Shown piece by piece: positions 31,412 through 43,849 of a stretch of DNA of 64,000 bases. The notes beneath the pieces are model-generated. The model was given only the letters and a program-made list of their open reading frames with translations, did not search any database and had not been told where the DNA came from. The stretch spans positions 1,279,001-1,343,000 of the forward strand of contig CAHIKZ030003474.1 of assembly GCA_903632075.3 (NCBI GenBank), given 5' to 3'. This DNA is from Acanthosepion pharaonis. Taxonomy: Eukaryota > Mollusca > Cephalopoda > Sepiida > Sepiidae. Both the position numbers and the translations under genes were made by a program. Each line of letters opens with the position of its first letter. The stretch's first letter is position 1.

Positions 31412-32930
31412 AAAATAAATATATATATATTATATCTCAACATTCATCAAGAGTTTTTTTTTAATGTTTATGGAGACCAAATAATAGATGTGAACATTGT
31501 TGGGTGGCAGGTAATGCATTTCAATAGTTGTGGCCAGCAATGTGTATGACAAACCACATCCCAGACAGTCATGCACAAATGTCAATCCACAAAATGAAAA
31601 AGACCTTGAAAATTGATATCCAGTTGTGGTGACTAGATGGACAATGTATGTAGACAAATAATTGCTCTGCCCATAGAATTTTATAAACAATAATACAATT
31701 AATTCTAGGATTAAAAACCAGGATAGAAACAAGTAGAAAATGGTAAAAACTTAAAATAGTCTCTTTGCAAGATTATATCATATTCAAATATACTAGAAAA
31801 ACCCACAAAAATTACAAGGTTTTCCTATTTGAATTTTCTGATGAAACTTAAGAATTAAGTGAATAAGCTCCTTGCAAGTTACAGGACTAAAAATTCCTGT
31901 ATTACCTCGTTAAATATTCAAGTTTAGCAAAATATTGCAATAGCAATCATAAGCATTGAATGCAGGTCATTATTTCAAGAAGTAAGAGGGTATGAATAAA
32001 ATTTTGTTTCACTGAAGCAGATGTTAAGCACATGAGTGTCCTTCCTTTCCTTAAAACTAAATGGCATATCTTTTCTTCTGCCTATCCTCACAATCAAACA
32101 GAAATGGTCCATTGTTTATCTGAGGTAATGGCAGGGTGTAATGTATATGCTAGTTAAGTAAGCAATATGATACTTGTATATTCTCTTAAGATAAAATCTT
32201 GCTACTATTATTCACTATAGAGCAATGATAAACAAGCTATTATTGAAGACTATTACTACAGTCATCAGCATCATCCCCACAGTGGGCCTTGTGTCAGACT
32301 AGGTTTGGGATACATTTTGTTATAACAATTATGACAATCAAAATTTTATGAGAGGACAAAAAAATAAAAATTTATACAATGATTTTTTTTTTTTTTTTTT
32401 TTTACAAGATTTAAAGTTTAAATAATTTATGCAGTTTATCCTGTTATTTAATGTTCAACTTCTATCAGAAATTATTTTTGCTTGGGGAAGGCCACATTGA
32501 TGTTAAAGAATGTGAAAAATTTAAGCAGATATATTCCTGAAATTTAAAACCGACAAAGATTTTCACACCTTATGGCTTAATTGTTCAGTTCACAATTGGA
32601 TAAGCAAAAATAACACCACAGGCACCTTTGTATGGAGTATTGATTAACAAGGAGCTGATATATTTAATCATTACTACAAAGTAGTGAGACTGGTCCTCAC
32701 TGAGTGCCCCCCATACTGGCAGTTTTTTTTGGGGGGGTGCCAAACTACTGCATATATTTGTGTATAAGCTGTATAATGCATATCCTGATTTTTTTTTTTT
32801 TAACATGGATTTTAACCCCTCCAGAAAAAAGAAAAAAAAAATTTACCTGTGCAATCCTCTATTTTTTTATTTTTGCTTAAAACTGATCATAAAAACTTAC
32901 ATTATACTCTAGCATATATGGTAAGAAAAC
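31412..32930. other. Gene-free AT-rich stretch
   Basis: A T run is at 32383-32403. The minus strand around 32590-32720 (GGGCACTCAGTGAGGACC...) looks faintly like a SINE head, but the B box is not convincing. No gene was recognised. Confidence 0.4.
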
Positions 32931-32940
32931 AATTTTTAAT

Positions 32941-33055
32941 GGGCACCTCATTGTGGGGTAATGGTTAACAAGCTGGTACTAAGTAATGGGTTCAATCCTT
33001 ATTAGGTGCCCTATAAAGATAGCCTTGTGTCAAGCAAAGTACATAAATTTAAAAA
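32941..33055 (+). mobile_element. tRNA-like SINE head
   Basis: GGGCACCTCATTGTGGGGTAATGGTTAACAAGC, then AATGGGTTCAATCCTTATTAGGTGCCC. The ends GGGCACCT and AGGTGCCC are complementary, as an acceptor stem would be, and the A and B boxes are at tRNA spacing. A short tail with GCCTTGTGTCAAGCAAAG follows. It resembles 8480-8585. Confidence 0.55.
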
Positions 33056-34160
33056 AGTCATTTATTTAGACTAAAAAATAAAGCTGAAAAACAAAAATAC
33101 TTTGATGATATTTTTGTATTTAAAAGTCAGATTGTATTATACAATACTTTACAATGTGGAATGTGCATACTTAAAGTTGTTATAACAAGCCTACGGTTGC
33201 AAAGGAAATAAACACGGATTAAAATTTCAACAGCATATATTGATCAGTTTTCAGAATATATAATTGTGTGAAATGGTAACAAAATTGTTGATATGTGGTT
33301 CATTAGTAATAGAAGCAATTAAGTGTATGAGTGGTGTTAGTAAGGCTAAATGCAAGTAGTGAGTCAGTTGACTGAAGTCACGGTTGGGGTCAGGAGAGAG
33401 ACCTGGAGAAGATTAGTGAAGATGCATGGTAACACAAGCAGGATGTTGTTAGCAGGGTTGACCCATCTATCTTCTGGGTGGAAATCAAGAGTGGTAGGTG
33501 TGTGGATGGGCCAGCAGTCATGTGAGAGGGTCAAGGTGTTGAGCTGAACTACCTGTTGTTGGCAAGGCATGCGTTTTTATATCTGTGGTTTAACAGGTAC
33601 AGGTTCACAGGATCATCCTTTTTTTTGTTTTTGCCAGAAATGTCCATGATTGACTATTGTATTTTATATTTTTGCAGGGATTTGTTTTGTAGACCAGATA
33701 TGATACCTTTGTAATGGCCGAATGGGTAGATGGACCAATACTATTTATATTATACTTTCAACATACAAGATTCAAGTAAACAATGAAAACTCCAAACTGT
33801 GAAAACACCAAACTTCAACAAGTATATATTGAAATAACATACAAGGAAAAAACATGCAATAAAATTGTATTCAATGTATAGATTAAGGGAAAGAAGTTGT
33901 TCCCCTTTAATTGTATTTTGATTTGTAATTGATTGTTCAAAGGAAGTTCTTTTTGAGAGAAAAATGTTCAGGAATCACTATTAGAACAAAGGTCTCTTTG
34001 TTAGAATAGATAACACAAGAATACAATTGATCAGAAATGTGTTGTGTTATAGAATGGTTCGAAAATAACAGTCCTGGTTGATTGAGCTTGGCTAAGTCAC
34101 AGAGAGAAGTGCGAGTTTATATTACAAAATTCTGTGTGTGTGTTTGAAATGTTATGAGTA
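33056..34160. other. Gene-free stretch
   Basis: A relatively G-rich segment (33340-33560) stands out from its surroundings, but neither strand gives a recognisable protein. Unassigned. Confidence 0.4.
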
Positions 34161-34166
34161 AGATCG

Positions 34167-34533
34167 TAGACACGTTTGGACAGGAAAAACTTACTGGATC
34201 CTACTGATGACTTGTGAAAAAGTCACCTCTTTTAAGGAAAAAGAATAGGCTCCCACAGAAGTGCGGGAACAGGTTAATCTTGCACTAAAATATGTGATTG
34301 GTAAAAATTAACCAATCTCTACATTTGTACTAACAAAACAGGCAAGCAAGCTCAAAACCGAAGGCTAAATTGTCCTATACAAAAGTAGTCTTCATTTATT
34401 AGCCAATCACAAATGAATAAAATGTAGGTGTGGAAAAACATAGCAATCGCTACACCTTGAGTCCCTGCACAGTAGATGACTATTTTATTTTGGGTTCTGC
34501 TTTCTTAGCACCCACATCTGTCCAACATGTCTA
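34167..34533. repeat. MITE-like element with nested inverted repeats
   Basis: Outer ends TAGACACGTTTGGACAG (34167-34183) and CTGTCCAACATGTCTA (34518-34533) pair with one mismatch and one gap. An inner pair, ATATGTGATTGG and GCCAATCACAAAT, lies at about 34289-34302 and 34397-34410. No coding capacity. The boundaries are tentative. Confidence 0.35.
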
Positions 34534-34545
34534 TGAGTTGTATTT

Positions 34546-36002
34546 GTGAAAGTAGTATAACAAAGTTTAGCTAAATAACCCATAAATGTTTTAGAATTTA
34601 GATGAGAATTATTCATATGACTTGAATGCAACCATCAACAATACACTTATTTTATTTCCTATTCATTTTCCATTTCATCCCCATTATCATAAAATGTCAC
34701 CAAAGTAAAATATTCTAAATGACACTGCTGAGGATAAGGTCTCAGACACCCTTCCACCTACCATTTTTATTCACATCTCCTGGGGGATGTGAGGCACATT
34801 CTCTAACTACACCTGTTTAAGTAAATTAAATATATATGAATAATTTGCTTACTTTGTTAATTATAAATTTATCTATTCTCCAAGTTAAATATTGACCATG
34901 CGTAACAACTGAATGCACAATGGTTTTTTGCGTCATATGCATCTAACAGTGTATTGCTATGAAGTGGGTGAGTAATCCCCACTCAAAAAAAAAAAAAAAA
35001 AAATTACTTCTTGATAATAATAACCACAACAACAGTGCTGACATAATCAGAGTTGAAAGAAAAAATCTAAATATTTTATTAAAAGTAAAAGATTCTGTTA
35101 TGGCAATAAAAACGCAGATGATTTTAAAAAGTACAGAAAAATCACAATAGATAGCTCTGGTATGAAAAATAGGAAAGAATAGAAAAACGAACGAAACGAA
35201 ACTAAAAGGAATGAGCTCTAACTTTTCAGATCTCATTCACCAGAGTTCGATAAAAGGTAAATAAAATTACTGTGCACACAAATTAAAAAAGGAACAAGAA
35301 AACAGAAAGAAAATAAACCCATGTCAGTAATAATATTTCTTTTCATAAGCAGATCAGATTCATTTATTTTAAGTCAACACTCCAACACCCATCTGTCCTG
35401 CTAAGATTCTGGGTTAATTTTTAGCCCGCAGATTAAAAAAAAATGTTTAATTACTGTTTGGTTATTTTAATTTTAATATTACCTGAAAATGTTCTTCAAA
35501 GCATTTAAAAATAAAAATACGCTACAAAAACGAAAAACATGGTGGGGTGGAACATTTGTTGGCTGATGGCGAAGTCAAACACCAACTTTCCAGGTGCTTT
35601 TGGCTAAGTTTTTGTCAAGGGAGGTAACTGATTTCTTATTTACTTCCCTTGCATTAAATTTACCAGCACAAAAGACGCGTTAAAATAAATTTTAAAAGAC
35701 CGAAGAAGACAAAACAAGCCAGAAACGTGTTTTAGATGCGTTATTGGGGGGGGGGGATATGCAAAGTTTTCAAAATGAAGGAGAGCGAGACATTTTTTTT
35801 TATTGCGTAGAAACATGGAAACCAACCATAAAATATCCCTATCAAAGATTTATTTTCAGTTTTCACAAATAAAAATAAAATGGAACTAGCAATTATTTTC
35901 AAAAATAAAGAAAAAATGGCATCATTGAAGCGTCATTTTAATGAGAAAAAGCTACGTCCGATTAGACATTTGAAGCCAGAATATTTTACATGCATATACA
36001 TA
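34546..36002. other. Gene-free stretch
   Basis: AT-rich up to 35500, then slightly more CpG-containing up to the satellite (GGTGGGGTGGAACATTTG, CAAAAGACGCG, a run of nine G at 35747-35756). Unassigned. Confidence 0.45.
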
Positions 36003-36141
36003 TACAGACACAAAGAAAGACAGACAGACACAAAGAAAGACAGACAGACAGACACAAAGAAAGACAGACAGACAGACACAAAGAAAGACAGACAGACAGA
36101 CAGACACAAAGAAAGACAGACAGACAGACAGACACAAAGAA

Positions 36142-36174
<33 letters not shown>

Positions 36175-36265
36175 CAAAGACAGACAGAATAACAGACAGA
36201 CACAAAGACAGACAGAATAACAGACAGACACAAAGACAGACAGAATAAAAGACAGACAGACACAA

Positions 36266-36298
<33 letters not shown>

Positions 36299-37230
36299 CA
36301 AAGACAGACAGACACAAAGACAGACAGACACAAAGACAGACAGACACAAAGACAGACAGACACAAAGACAGACAGACACAAAGACAGACAGACACAAAGA
36401 CAGACAGACACAAAGACAGACAGACACAAAGACAGACAGAACAAAACAGACAGACACAAAAGACAGACAGACACAAAACAGACAGACAGAAAGACAGACA
36501 GACACAAAGACAGACAGACACAAAGACAGAGAGACAGACAGACAGACAGACACAAAGACAGACAGACACAAAGACAGACAGACAGACAGACAGACACAAA
36601 GACAGACAGACAGACAGACACAAAGACAGACAGACAGACACAAAGACAGACAGACACAAAGACAGACAGACACAAAGACAGACAGACACAAAGACAGACA
36701 GACACAAAGACAGACAGACACAAAGACAGACACAAAGACAGACAGACACAATAACAGACACAAAGACAGACACAATAACAGACACAAAGACAGACACAAT
36801 AACAGACACAAAGACAGACACAATAACAGACACAAAGACAGACACAATAACAGACACAAAGACAGACACAATAACAGACACAAAGACAGACAGACACAAT
36901 AACAGACACAAAGACAGACAGACACAATAACAGACACAAAGACAGACAGACACAATAACAGACACAAAGACAGACAGACACAATAACAGACACAAAGACA
37001 GACAGACACAATAACAGACACAAAGACAGACAGACACAATAACAGACACAAAGACAGACAGACACAATAACAGACACAAAGACAGACAGACACAATAACA
37101 GACACAAAGACAGACAGACACAATAACAGACACAAAGACAGACAGACACAATAACAGACACAAAGACAGACAGACACAATAACAGACACAAAGACAGACA
37201 CAATAACAGATAGAATAACAGAAAGACAGA
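36003..37230. repeat. ACAG-based satellite array, ~1.2 kb
   Basis: Built from ACAG with spaced ACACAAAG and AATA interruptions in ordered blocks. 36003-36180 has ACACAAAGAAAG spacers with growing ACAG runs. 36180-36300 has GACAGAATAACAGACA units. 36300-36440 has a 16-bp unit. 36751-36871 has five steps of exactly 24 bp. 36871-37179 has eleven steps of exactly 28 bp. It ends with a single 24-bp step. The minus strand is open in all three frames because the units lack stops. This is not coding. Confidence 0.95.
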
Positions 37231-37803
37231 TTTTTTAATTAATCCGACAGGCACTAATTACTCAAAGGCTCAAAGCGAAACCTTATTTTTAGTGGATACG
37301 CACGATACCAGTATCTGTGTAAAAACGCCTCATTTATTTATTAAACAATATATTTAATTTATTCATTCTTTTTCTTTTGCCTGTCTGAGTTTTCGAGAAA
37401 TTACGTTCTCTTGCAGGATTCGAAGCTGCTTCCTCCTAGGTTAAATAATTAAATAGCTGTAAGATCTAATGACGGTTTCCTCTCAAATACGAGTATCCAG
37501 TAAAAATAACGTAAGGAAGTAATATGGGCACGTTTTTGTTTTTGTTTTTGTTTTTTTGTCTATGAATCTTTTAATTCCCGAAAGTGTTTGCCTTATCAGT
37601 AAAGTTAAAATCTATATCTATTTTTTTAATATTTTCTTCCAGAGTACTTTTCGAATGTTGCGACATTCATTTTGAAGGCCTGTTCTGTGTAGTACGCAAC
37701 TGTTTTTTCGTTTGTTTTTTTTTTTTTTGTTTTATTTGTGTGTTTTTTTTTTAATTCCGCCGTTCTCACGTTTGATGGAACCAATTTATTGCTGCCGAAA
37801 TAA

Positions 37804-37806
<3 letters not shown>

Positions 37807-37859
<53 letters not shown>
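37807..37859. repeat. (AT)n microsatellite
   Basis: About 53 bp of TA alternation. Confidence 0.95.
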
Positions 37860-37863
<4 letters not shown>

Positions 37864-39581
37864 CGAGCGGACACGTTGAAAGATAAGGAAGCTAAATTTT
37901 ACTTTTCAAATTTTTTTTTTTTACGTTTAAGTTGAAAGTTTAAAATTTTTATCAAGTTTTAAAAATTCTTAAGAGATGGTAAAAATTAATATAACATTTT
38001 TGTTGTGTATTTATCTATCTTTACGATATATAAATGCTGAAGCGTTGGATTTCATGTTGTACATGGTAAATGAGGATAATTTCTAACTAGTTATAAAACC
38101 TGTTTTTCTTTCCGCATCAATAATCTGAGAATACGTTGCTTTAGCGAGGCAGCTAATTATATTTTCACTACAACACCAGACGTCGGTTAGATAAAAACCC
38201 TTACTAATGAATTAGACAAATTTTGATTAGTCAAGTTAAGACTGTCATAACTCGATTGCTCAGCCTGCAACCTTGAGACGTGCGACCTGCTGCAGCTTCT
38301 GAATCAAAGGGAGGTCACTCTTATTTTGCTAATAGGAAGAAAAAAAAAGACGATAAAAGGTACATGAAGAAAACATACACAAGATATGTTAGAGCTTAAA
38401 TAACCAAGTTTTAAACCAGGCCTCCTGGACTTTTATTGTTTTGGTAAGATTTGTTGCAGGAAGGTGATGTTTTTTTTACCGTAAAGTTTAAGACATAGCA
38501 AAGGTGAATAGAATTATCTCCCTTAGGTGCCTTCCAACCTTGAACAATAGTTGCTGGCCACTGGTCAAATTTTCGTTTACATTCCTAATCAGAGCAAACG
38601 GAAACTAAAATAGGACGAAGCCATGCAGCATACAGAGTTATCCACGTTCACACTCGACGTATTGACCCAAAAAGTAAAAATATATCATTGCGACTAGCGT
38701 CTCTTTTGGAAATTAAAATATACAAAAATAGAACAGACTTTTTAAAACCAAACGTTTGATACTATATATTTTCTCGTCATATGGAAGAAAATGGATTTAT
38801 TAACCGAATCGTTTTAAATTTGCAGTCAGATAAAAACTTATTTCAGTCAAAATAATGTTATTTTTTTTTTAAATTATCTATTATGAAATATGTTTTATAA
38901 TACTAGGAAGTAATAAGCCTTTTAAAAACTTCAGCTGCAAGCTTCCGTTTTTCATGAAAACAAGGTTTCATATTTGCTAAGAAGAATAATTTACCTTTGG
39001 CTATGGGCCATAAAGATGTATCTTAAGAGGAAAGATAAATATTTACATTTTTGTTACAAAAAAAAAAGAAAAAAAAAAAAAAGAAAAATCATTTAATCTC
39101 CGAAATTCAGGATTTTTTTTTTCTTTTATGCTTTCTAAGCATTTTTAAGAGAAAACTAAAAATTTTCACTCAAAAAAAAAATTACCATTAAATTTTAAGT
39201 AAACACAATTGTGTTTTCAATCTCAAATTGAAAATGGAGAGAAAAGAAAAGAGGTTTAGAATCCACTAGAAATTTTCTGGAGTTAAAAATAAAAACAGAA
39301 TAAAAAAAAAAGTAAAGTCTTTAGTGAAAAATTCAATCCCTAATAAAGATGTAATGTGCACACACACACACACACACAAATACACACACATTTTTTTGGT
39401 AGTGCAGGACCAGGATTAATTCTGCACAAAGAAAGAGGGTCTTCTTGCCTGATAGAGGATTTGTCAATGATTTGAGACAAGGCCACAAACTCAGACACTT
39501 ACAGTAGTCCAAATACCCAAGTGTTTTTATTGAGACGCCATTTCTTAAAAAGGTTGTCATTCATAGCTCGAGACCTCATCC

Positions 39582-39609
<28 letters not shown>
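39582..39609. repeat. (AT)n microsatellite
   Basis: About 28 bp of TA alternation. Confidence 0.95.
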
Positions 39610-39612
<3 letters not shown>

Positions 39613-39746
39613 AGACAAGATCAATAGTTAAAATTAAGAAATATTAAAATTTGACTTACAAAGATTAATGGTTTAAATTTTAGATTAAATGAAATTAAAT
39701 GCATGTTGACAATAAAGTCAAAAAAATGTACATATTTTGGGACACC

Positions 39747-39761
39747 ATATATATATATATA

Positions 39762-39830
<69 letters not shown>
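39747..39830. repeat. (AT)n then (GA)n microsatellite
   Basis: TA alternation interrupted once by TTTA near 39767, then GAGAGAGAG. Confidence 0.95.
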
Positions 39831-39831
<1 letters not shown>

Positions 39832-39999
39832 ATGGCGACGTGCAAGCTTGATAAAAATTCAGGCACAAGCAGTAAAAAAAACTTAGATTTCTAACTATAG
39901 GCATACATTCTACATAGATATCAGTGCATTAATCAACCTGGTTCTACCATGCTGGCATTGATTCTTCTTTTACGTACTGTGTCCCTGACATAGGCATTC

Positions 40000-40370
40000 A
40001 TGGTACCCCACATTTTTCTGTCCTTTGTAACGCTTAATAAAAGTTGTGTTTTTGTTATTTCTCCCAAACCCTGTTCTACAATTCTATTTGCTCAAGCTCA
40101 TCAAGTATGTTATGCACTGCTTTAGTCTGTCTCTCTTTCCGCACAATCTGTCTTGTGAGTATCAAGCTCTCAAAACCTTCCTTCCTCATTATATGACCCA
40201 GAAATTTCAACTTCCTTTTCCTGATCTTAAGTATAAGTTTCCTTTTTTTTTTTTCATTTTCTCTTAAACCTCACATGTTCAGTCTATAGTATCCTCAGCA
40301 TCTTTCTGTAGAACCACATTTCTGTTGCTTCATGTCTTCTTCATCTTTGATTGTTTGAACATTTAACATT
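40000..40370 (-). mobile_element. RTE-like LINE C-terminal fragment
   Basis: On the minus strand: A-T-E-M/H-K-W-F-Y-R-K-M-L-R-I-L near 40320-40290, a basic L-K-I-R-K-R-K-L-K-F-L-G-H-I-M-R-K-E-G-F-E near 40235-40170, then Q-I-V-R-K-E-R and A-L-Q-R-T-E-K-C-G near 40030. This is the classic C-terminus of RTE-type elements. It has stops and one T run. Best-preserved member of this 3' family in the window. Confidence 0.75.
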
Positions 40371-40660
40371 GTCCGATCGTCCAAAATGAAAAAGTTTACT
40401 GAACCAAAATATTTACTTAATTCATTATTCGATATTTGAATTATTGTTTTACTCATAATCCTGACACCAGCTTAAACAAACAAAACCTGCCCTGCCATTT
40501 GATGGGGTCTTTATTTAAAGCTTGTTTCTTGATTTCAGATGAAAATTAGTAAATTTTCCAACTGATGTAATGGAATAACTTGTCACCCCCATCAGTAACT
40601 ACACTATAGGTAGTAACTACCTATAAGTAGCTGTAAGTCAACAGACTACAGAGACTAGCT
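40371..40660. other. Short gene-free stretch
   Basis: Unassigned AT-rich DNA. A CTAT(A)GGTAGTAACTACCTATA palindrome lies at about 40608-40630. Confidence 0.4.
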
Positions 40661-40664
40661 GAAA

Positions 40665-41045
40665 TAGACTGACCCAGAACCTGTTTATATGGGTTCGAAA
40701 GGGAATATTTTTGGCTGAGCCTATGGACTCAGAAGACCCGTGTAAAACTTGGCCTTGTGCCACATCTACCCTTGTGGGGTAGAGTGCTAGTAGATATTGA
40801 CTAGCTGAAATCTTTTCAGCTATACAGTTGAACTCTCTGCCTTCGAGCAGAGAGGAACGCAGACGAAGCTATGCCAAAGGGCAGAGTTTCGTCTGGGGTG
40901 ATAGACCGACCTGACCCCATTTTTTACTGGTTCTATGGGGAATTTTTGCCCAAACTTACAGGCTCAGATACCCCACATTAAATTCGGCCTTGTACCACAT
41001 CTGACCGCATGGAGCGGTTGGCAAATATACTAGCTGGGATCTGTT
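40665..41045. repeat. Diverged two-unit tandem repeat (~230-bp period)
   Basis: Unit 1 (from about 40666) and unit 2 (from about 40900) share ATAGACTGACC/ATAGACCGACC, GG(G)TTC..GGGAAT.TTT, GGACTCAGA/AGGCTCAGA, CGGCCTTGT or GGCCTTGTGCCACATCT, and TAG/TACTAGCTGA/GGATCT. The inserted part of unit 1 holds CTCTCTGCCTTCGAGCAGAGAGG, a 9-bp-stem hairpin. GC content is above the local background. Family unknown. Confidence 0.55.
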
Positions 41046-41591
41046 GAGTACAACTCAGACTTATGCAAGAACCACCGACCTTCCAATAGTAGCACTCACT
41101 ACTAGTTTGACTTGCAATGACCTTGTGCATAACTGTTACCTATATTCTTATTGTATTGGTTTTTACAATAAACCTTTTTTATCCACCCTGTTTTTCAAGT
41201 ATATATTCCTATTAGCACCAAATATAACACCAACATTTCAGTGAAAATTTCATTTAAAAAAAAAAAAATGACAGTTTATAATCATAGTTTCAATATATAA
41301 GAAAACTGGAGAATAAAGGTTAAAGAAAACATTCTCCCAATATTTCTTTGGCTGTAAAGCCAAGTGATCAAAAAATAGCAAATTCATTCAGAAAACTATA
41401 ATAAAATTTCTAGCAGTTTCTCAGGAAATTACAGCAACAATAAGCATTTAGCATTTCTTGTCTGTAAATCTCTCCCACATGTGCTAAATAACTCATTAAT
41501 GCAGAACATAGGAACATTACAAAACTGAATAACTATATGTATGAGCATATTTTTGTAGGAAGAAAACAATTTCCTTTTTATTTTACAAGTT

Positions 41592-41622
<31 letters not shown>

Positions 41623-41937
41623 TAATATGTTTCATTAAATAATATAGACAAGTTTTGTCTATTTTATGTAAATTCTTTTCATATCATCTGATAAGCTTAA
41701 TAACATTATCATTAAAAGAAGAAAGAAAATCACAATATTGATACATATTTTTTAATCCGATCTAAGCTTCCAGCTTACATAAGTCATTATCAAAAGATGA
41801 CAATTACATTACAATATATTAACCAATACACGTACAAAACAATAATGATAGTCTGTTTAAGTTTACATGGAAGATTTCCAAGCAACGACAAACTCATGCA
41901 TAAGAGATGCTGGAAGCAAAAACTGAACCATACCTCA

Positions 41938-41945
41938 TGACGTCA
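41938..41945. promoter_or_regulatory. CRE-like palindrome TGACGTCA
   Basis: A perfect match to the CREB/ATF site in a locally CpG-containing stretch (GACCACGCGAGAG follows). One 8-mer match in 64 kb can occur by chance, and no gene start was identified nearby. Confidence 0.2.
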
Positions 41946-42018
41946 CACATGACCACGCGAGAGTGAAAACGGGAAGTATTAAGTATGGGAAGCCGTTGGT
42001 ATAAACCAATGGCTTCTG

Positions 42019-42019
<1 letters not shown>

Positions 42020-42052
<33 letters not shown>
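42020..42052. repeat. (AT)n microsatellite
   Basis: About 33 bp of TA alternation. Confidence 0.95.
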
Positions 42053-42056
<4 letters not shown>

Positions 42057-42129
42057 CAGTCCAATCACTTACACCTGATTGAAAGTAAGATATTTTTTTT
42101 TTTTTTCTTTTTGTCTCAAACATCAACTA

Positions 42130-42990
42130 TAAGAAAACAAAATATATGGTCATAATCGAACAGAACATCTGAAGATGGGAACTACAAATTGGAGATACCA
42201 AAATCAAGCAAGTACCGAAATTTAAACATCTGGGAAGTGTTTTAATAGAGGACAGAAAATGTGACACCAAAATCTGAAGGTGCATTGGGATAGCAAAAGA
42301 TGCCTTCCAAAAACTAAGCAAAGTATAAAGAAATAGGAAAATTTCATTAGAAATAAAGAAAAGAGAGCTGAACTGTTATCAGTCAGACTTTATAGCAGTG
42401 AATACTGGACAATCTCATTACAGATGAAGAGACTCAATGCAACAGAAATGTTTCTACAGAAGGCTGCCGAGAATACCATGGACTGTAAATATAACAAGGA
42501 AGTTACAAGTAAAATGGAAACATAAAGGACACTTAGAAGCATAGAGATAGTAAAAATTTCTGGGGCACAAAGTGAGAAACAGCAAGTAACCTACCTAACA
42601 AGTTTGTGTAAATGGATGACTAAACAGAATAGTGAAAAGACAAACTTTACTAAGAGCTACAACAGAGAGGAAGTTGTGAAGAACCATGATAACCTACAAA
42701 GGACAGTAAATATAGAAAAAGTATACTAAATCAGAAAAGGACAAAATTTCTTGGACACAAAAAAAGGAAAGAGGGCTTGGAAAATTTGACACCCACAGGA
42801 TATACTAAAGGCAAAAGAGAAACTGCAAGTAACCGACCCAGCAAGCTTGTATAAATGGATGGCAGAACAGGGACTAGAGATATTTAGTACTGCAAAAGAT
42901 ACTAGATTATGGAGGTTACCTACATCCTGAAAGGAAATGGCACAGAAAAGGAGAAAGATACCAAATTTGAGCATTCATACAAAAAGCAAA
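42130..42990 (+). mobile_element. RTE-like LINE C-terminal part, partly duplicated
   Basis: Plus-strand blocks: K-T-K-Y-M/ENKIYGH-like start at 42135; GTACCGAAATTTAAACATCTGGGAAGTG (V-P-K-F-K-H-L-G-S, the Y-K-Y-L-G-S position) near 42215; L-Y-S-S-E-Y-W-T-I-S near 42400; and A-T-E-M-F-L-Q-K near 42440. The C-terminal block GGCAAAAGAGAAACTGCAAGTAACC...AGCAAGCTTGTATAAATGGATGGC at 42815-42860 repeats 42575-42620, so the 3' end is present twice. Frameshifts abound. Confidence 0.7.
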
Positions 42991-43099
42991 CTGATATTTA
43001 AGGACTACAAAATATTTTAATTATCACAGCTTCATTTCAGGCTACACAAATTCCAACAGCTTCAATGATTACAAATGTTTGAAAAATTTAAAAAAAAAA

Positions 43100-43335
43100 A
43101 ATAATGAGAAAGAAAGTTTTATGTCCAAGAAATTTCAACTGTTTTTCTGATTGTAAGAGTACTTTGTTTCCATTATTCTTAAAACTTCCACATTATCCAC
43201 AGGTTCTGTCCATGATATTCTCAGTATCCTTCTGTAGAATCCCACCTTTTGCTTCAAGTATCCATGATAACATGCATTATCCCGTGAAAAGCTTTTTTTG
43301 ATCAATTTCAAGATATGAGCCATTGAGCTTCTAAA
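43100..43335 (-). mobile_element. RTE-like LINE C-terminal fragment
   Basis: The minus strand reads Q-K-V-G-F-Y-R-R-I-L-R-I-S-W-T-E, then P-V-D-N-V-E-V-L-R-I, the W-F-Y-R-R-M-L-R-I-S-W-T motif typical of RTE-type C-termini. It is inverted relative to 42130-42990 and about 62 codons long before disruption. Confidence 0.7.
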
Positions 43336-43383
43336 TCCTGTCTATCCTAATATATGTTTAAATTGTCCAAAGTACAAACTTTT

Positions 43384-43600
43384 CTTTGGTTGTTCCAACC
43401 CTATGCAAAGCTGAATTGAGCTCAACCATTAATACAATGCTTATATTTACTTACCCTAACTTCTGAACCAGCAAGAAAAAGGATATCCCCAAGAAATATT
43501 GAAAACTTATAAGTTTATTTATAAAAAAAAAAAGTTTTTGTATGATTCTTAATTGCTTACATATGAACACACATCGACCTACAATAGGCACCAACATACA
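43384..43600 (+). repeat. RptC copy 2
   Basis: It carries TTTGGTTGTTCCAACC, GAGCTCAACCATTA, CTTACCCTAACTTCTGAACCAGCAAG and CCCCAAGAAATATTGAAAAC in the order of 13930-14080. The 5' part is missing. Confidence 0.55.
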
Positions 43601-43849
43601 ATCTTCAAATTCCATACACCACTTACAGAGAGAGAGATATATACTCAGCCCTTAAATTTAAATTTTGACATCCCATTTATCAAGATCTTAAAATTATTCA
43701 AGTTTTTTATTGTTTTCTTTTTACAAAAAACTGTATTAGGAGATTTGTGAAGAAGTGAGACATGTTATAGGAGTCTTAAATTCAAATTAAATTATTTTGG
43801 AAGCTTATAAAAATTTATAACGCTATATAGAATTTAAAGTTTTTTTTTG

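Larger units (their letters stand above)
37231..39999. other. Gene-free, relatively repeat-poor stretch
   Basis: From 37231 to about 38700 CpG is more frequent than elsewhere and no TE family repeats here, so it could flank a host gene, but no exon was found. It contains (AT)n at 37807-37859, a CA run near 39358-39388 and TA tracts at 39582-39609 and 39747-39821. Confidence 0.45.
41046..42129. other. Gene-free stretch with hairpins and (AT)n
   Basis: It contains A runs near 41597-41621, a CRE-like octamer at 41938-41945, the hairpin AAGCCGTTGGTATAAACCAATGGCTT at about 41991-42016 in two arms (one mismatch), and (AT)n at 42020-42052. Confidence 0.45.

Noticed and set aside
32590..32720. Inverted SINE head
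   Set aside because: An A-box-like motif is present, but the B box is not convincing and there is no second copy in this window.
36003..37230. CRISPR-like array
   Set aside because: Spacers are not unique, units are simple ACAG derivatives, and the genome is eukaryotic.
35933..37254. Three overlapping 400+ codon minus-strand reading frames
   Set aside because: They exist only because the ACAG satellite has no stop in any minus-strand frame. The products are Cys/Leu/Ser/Val repeats with no start context or domain.
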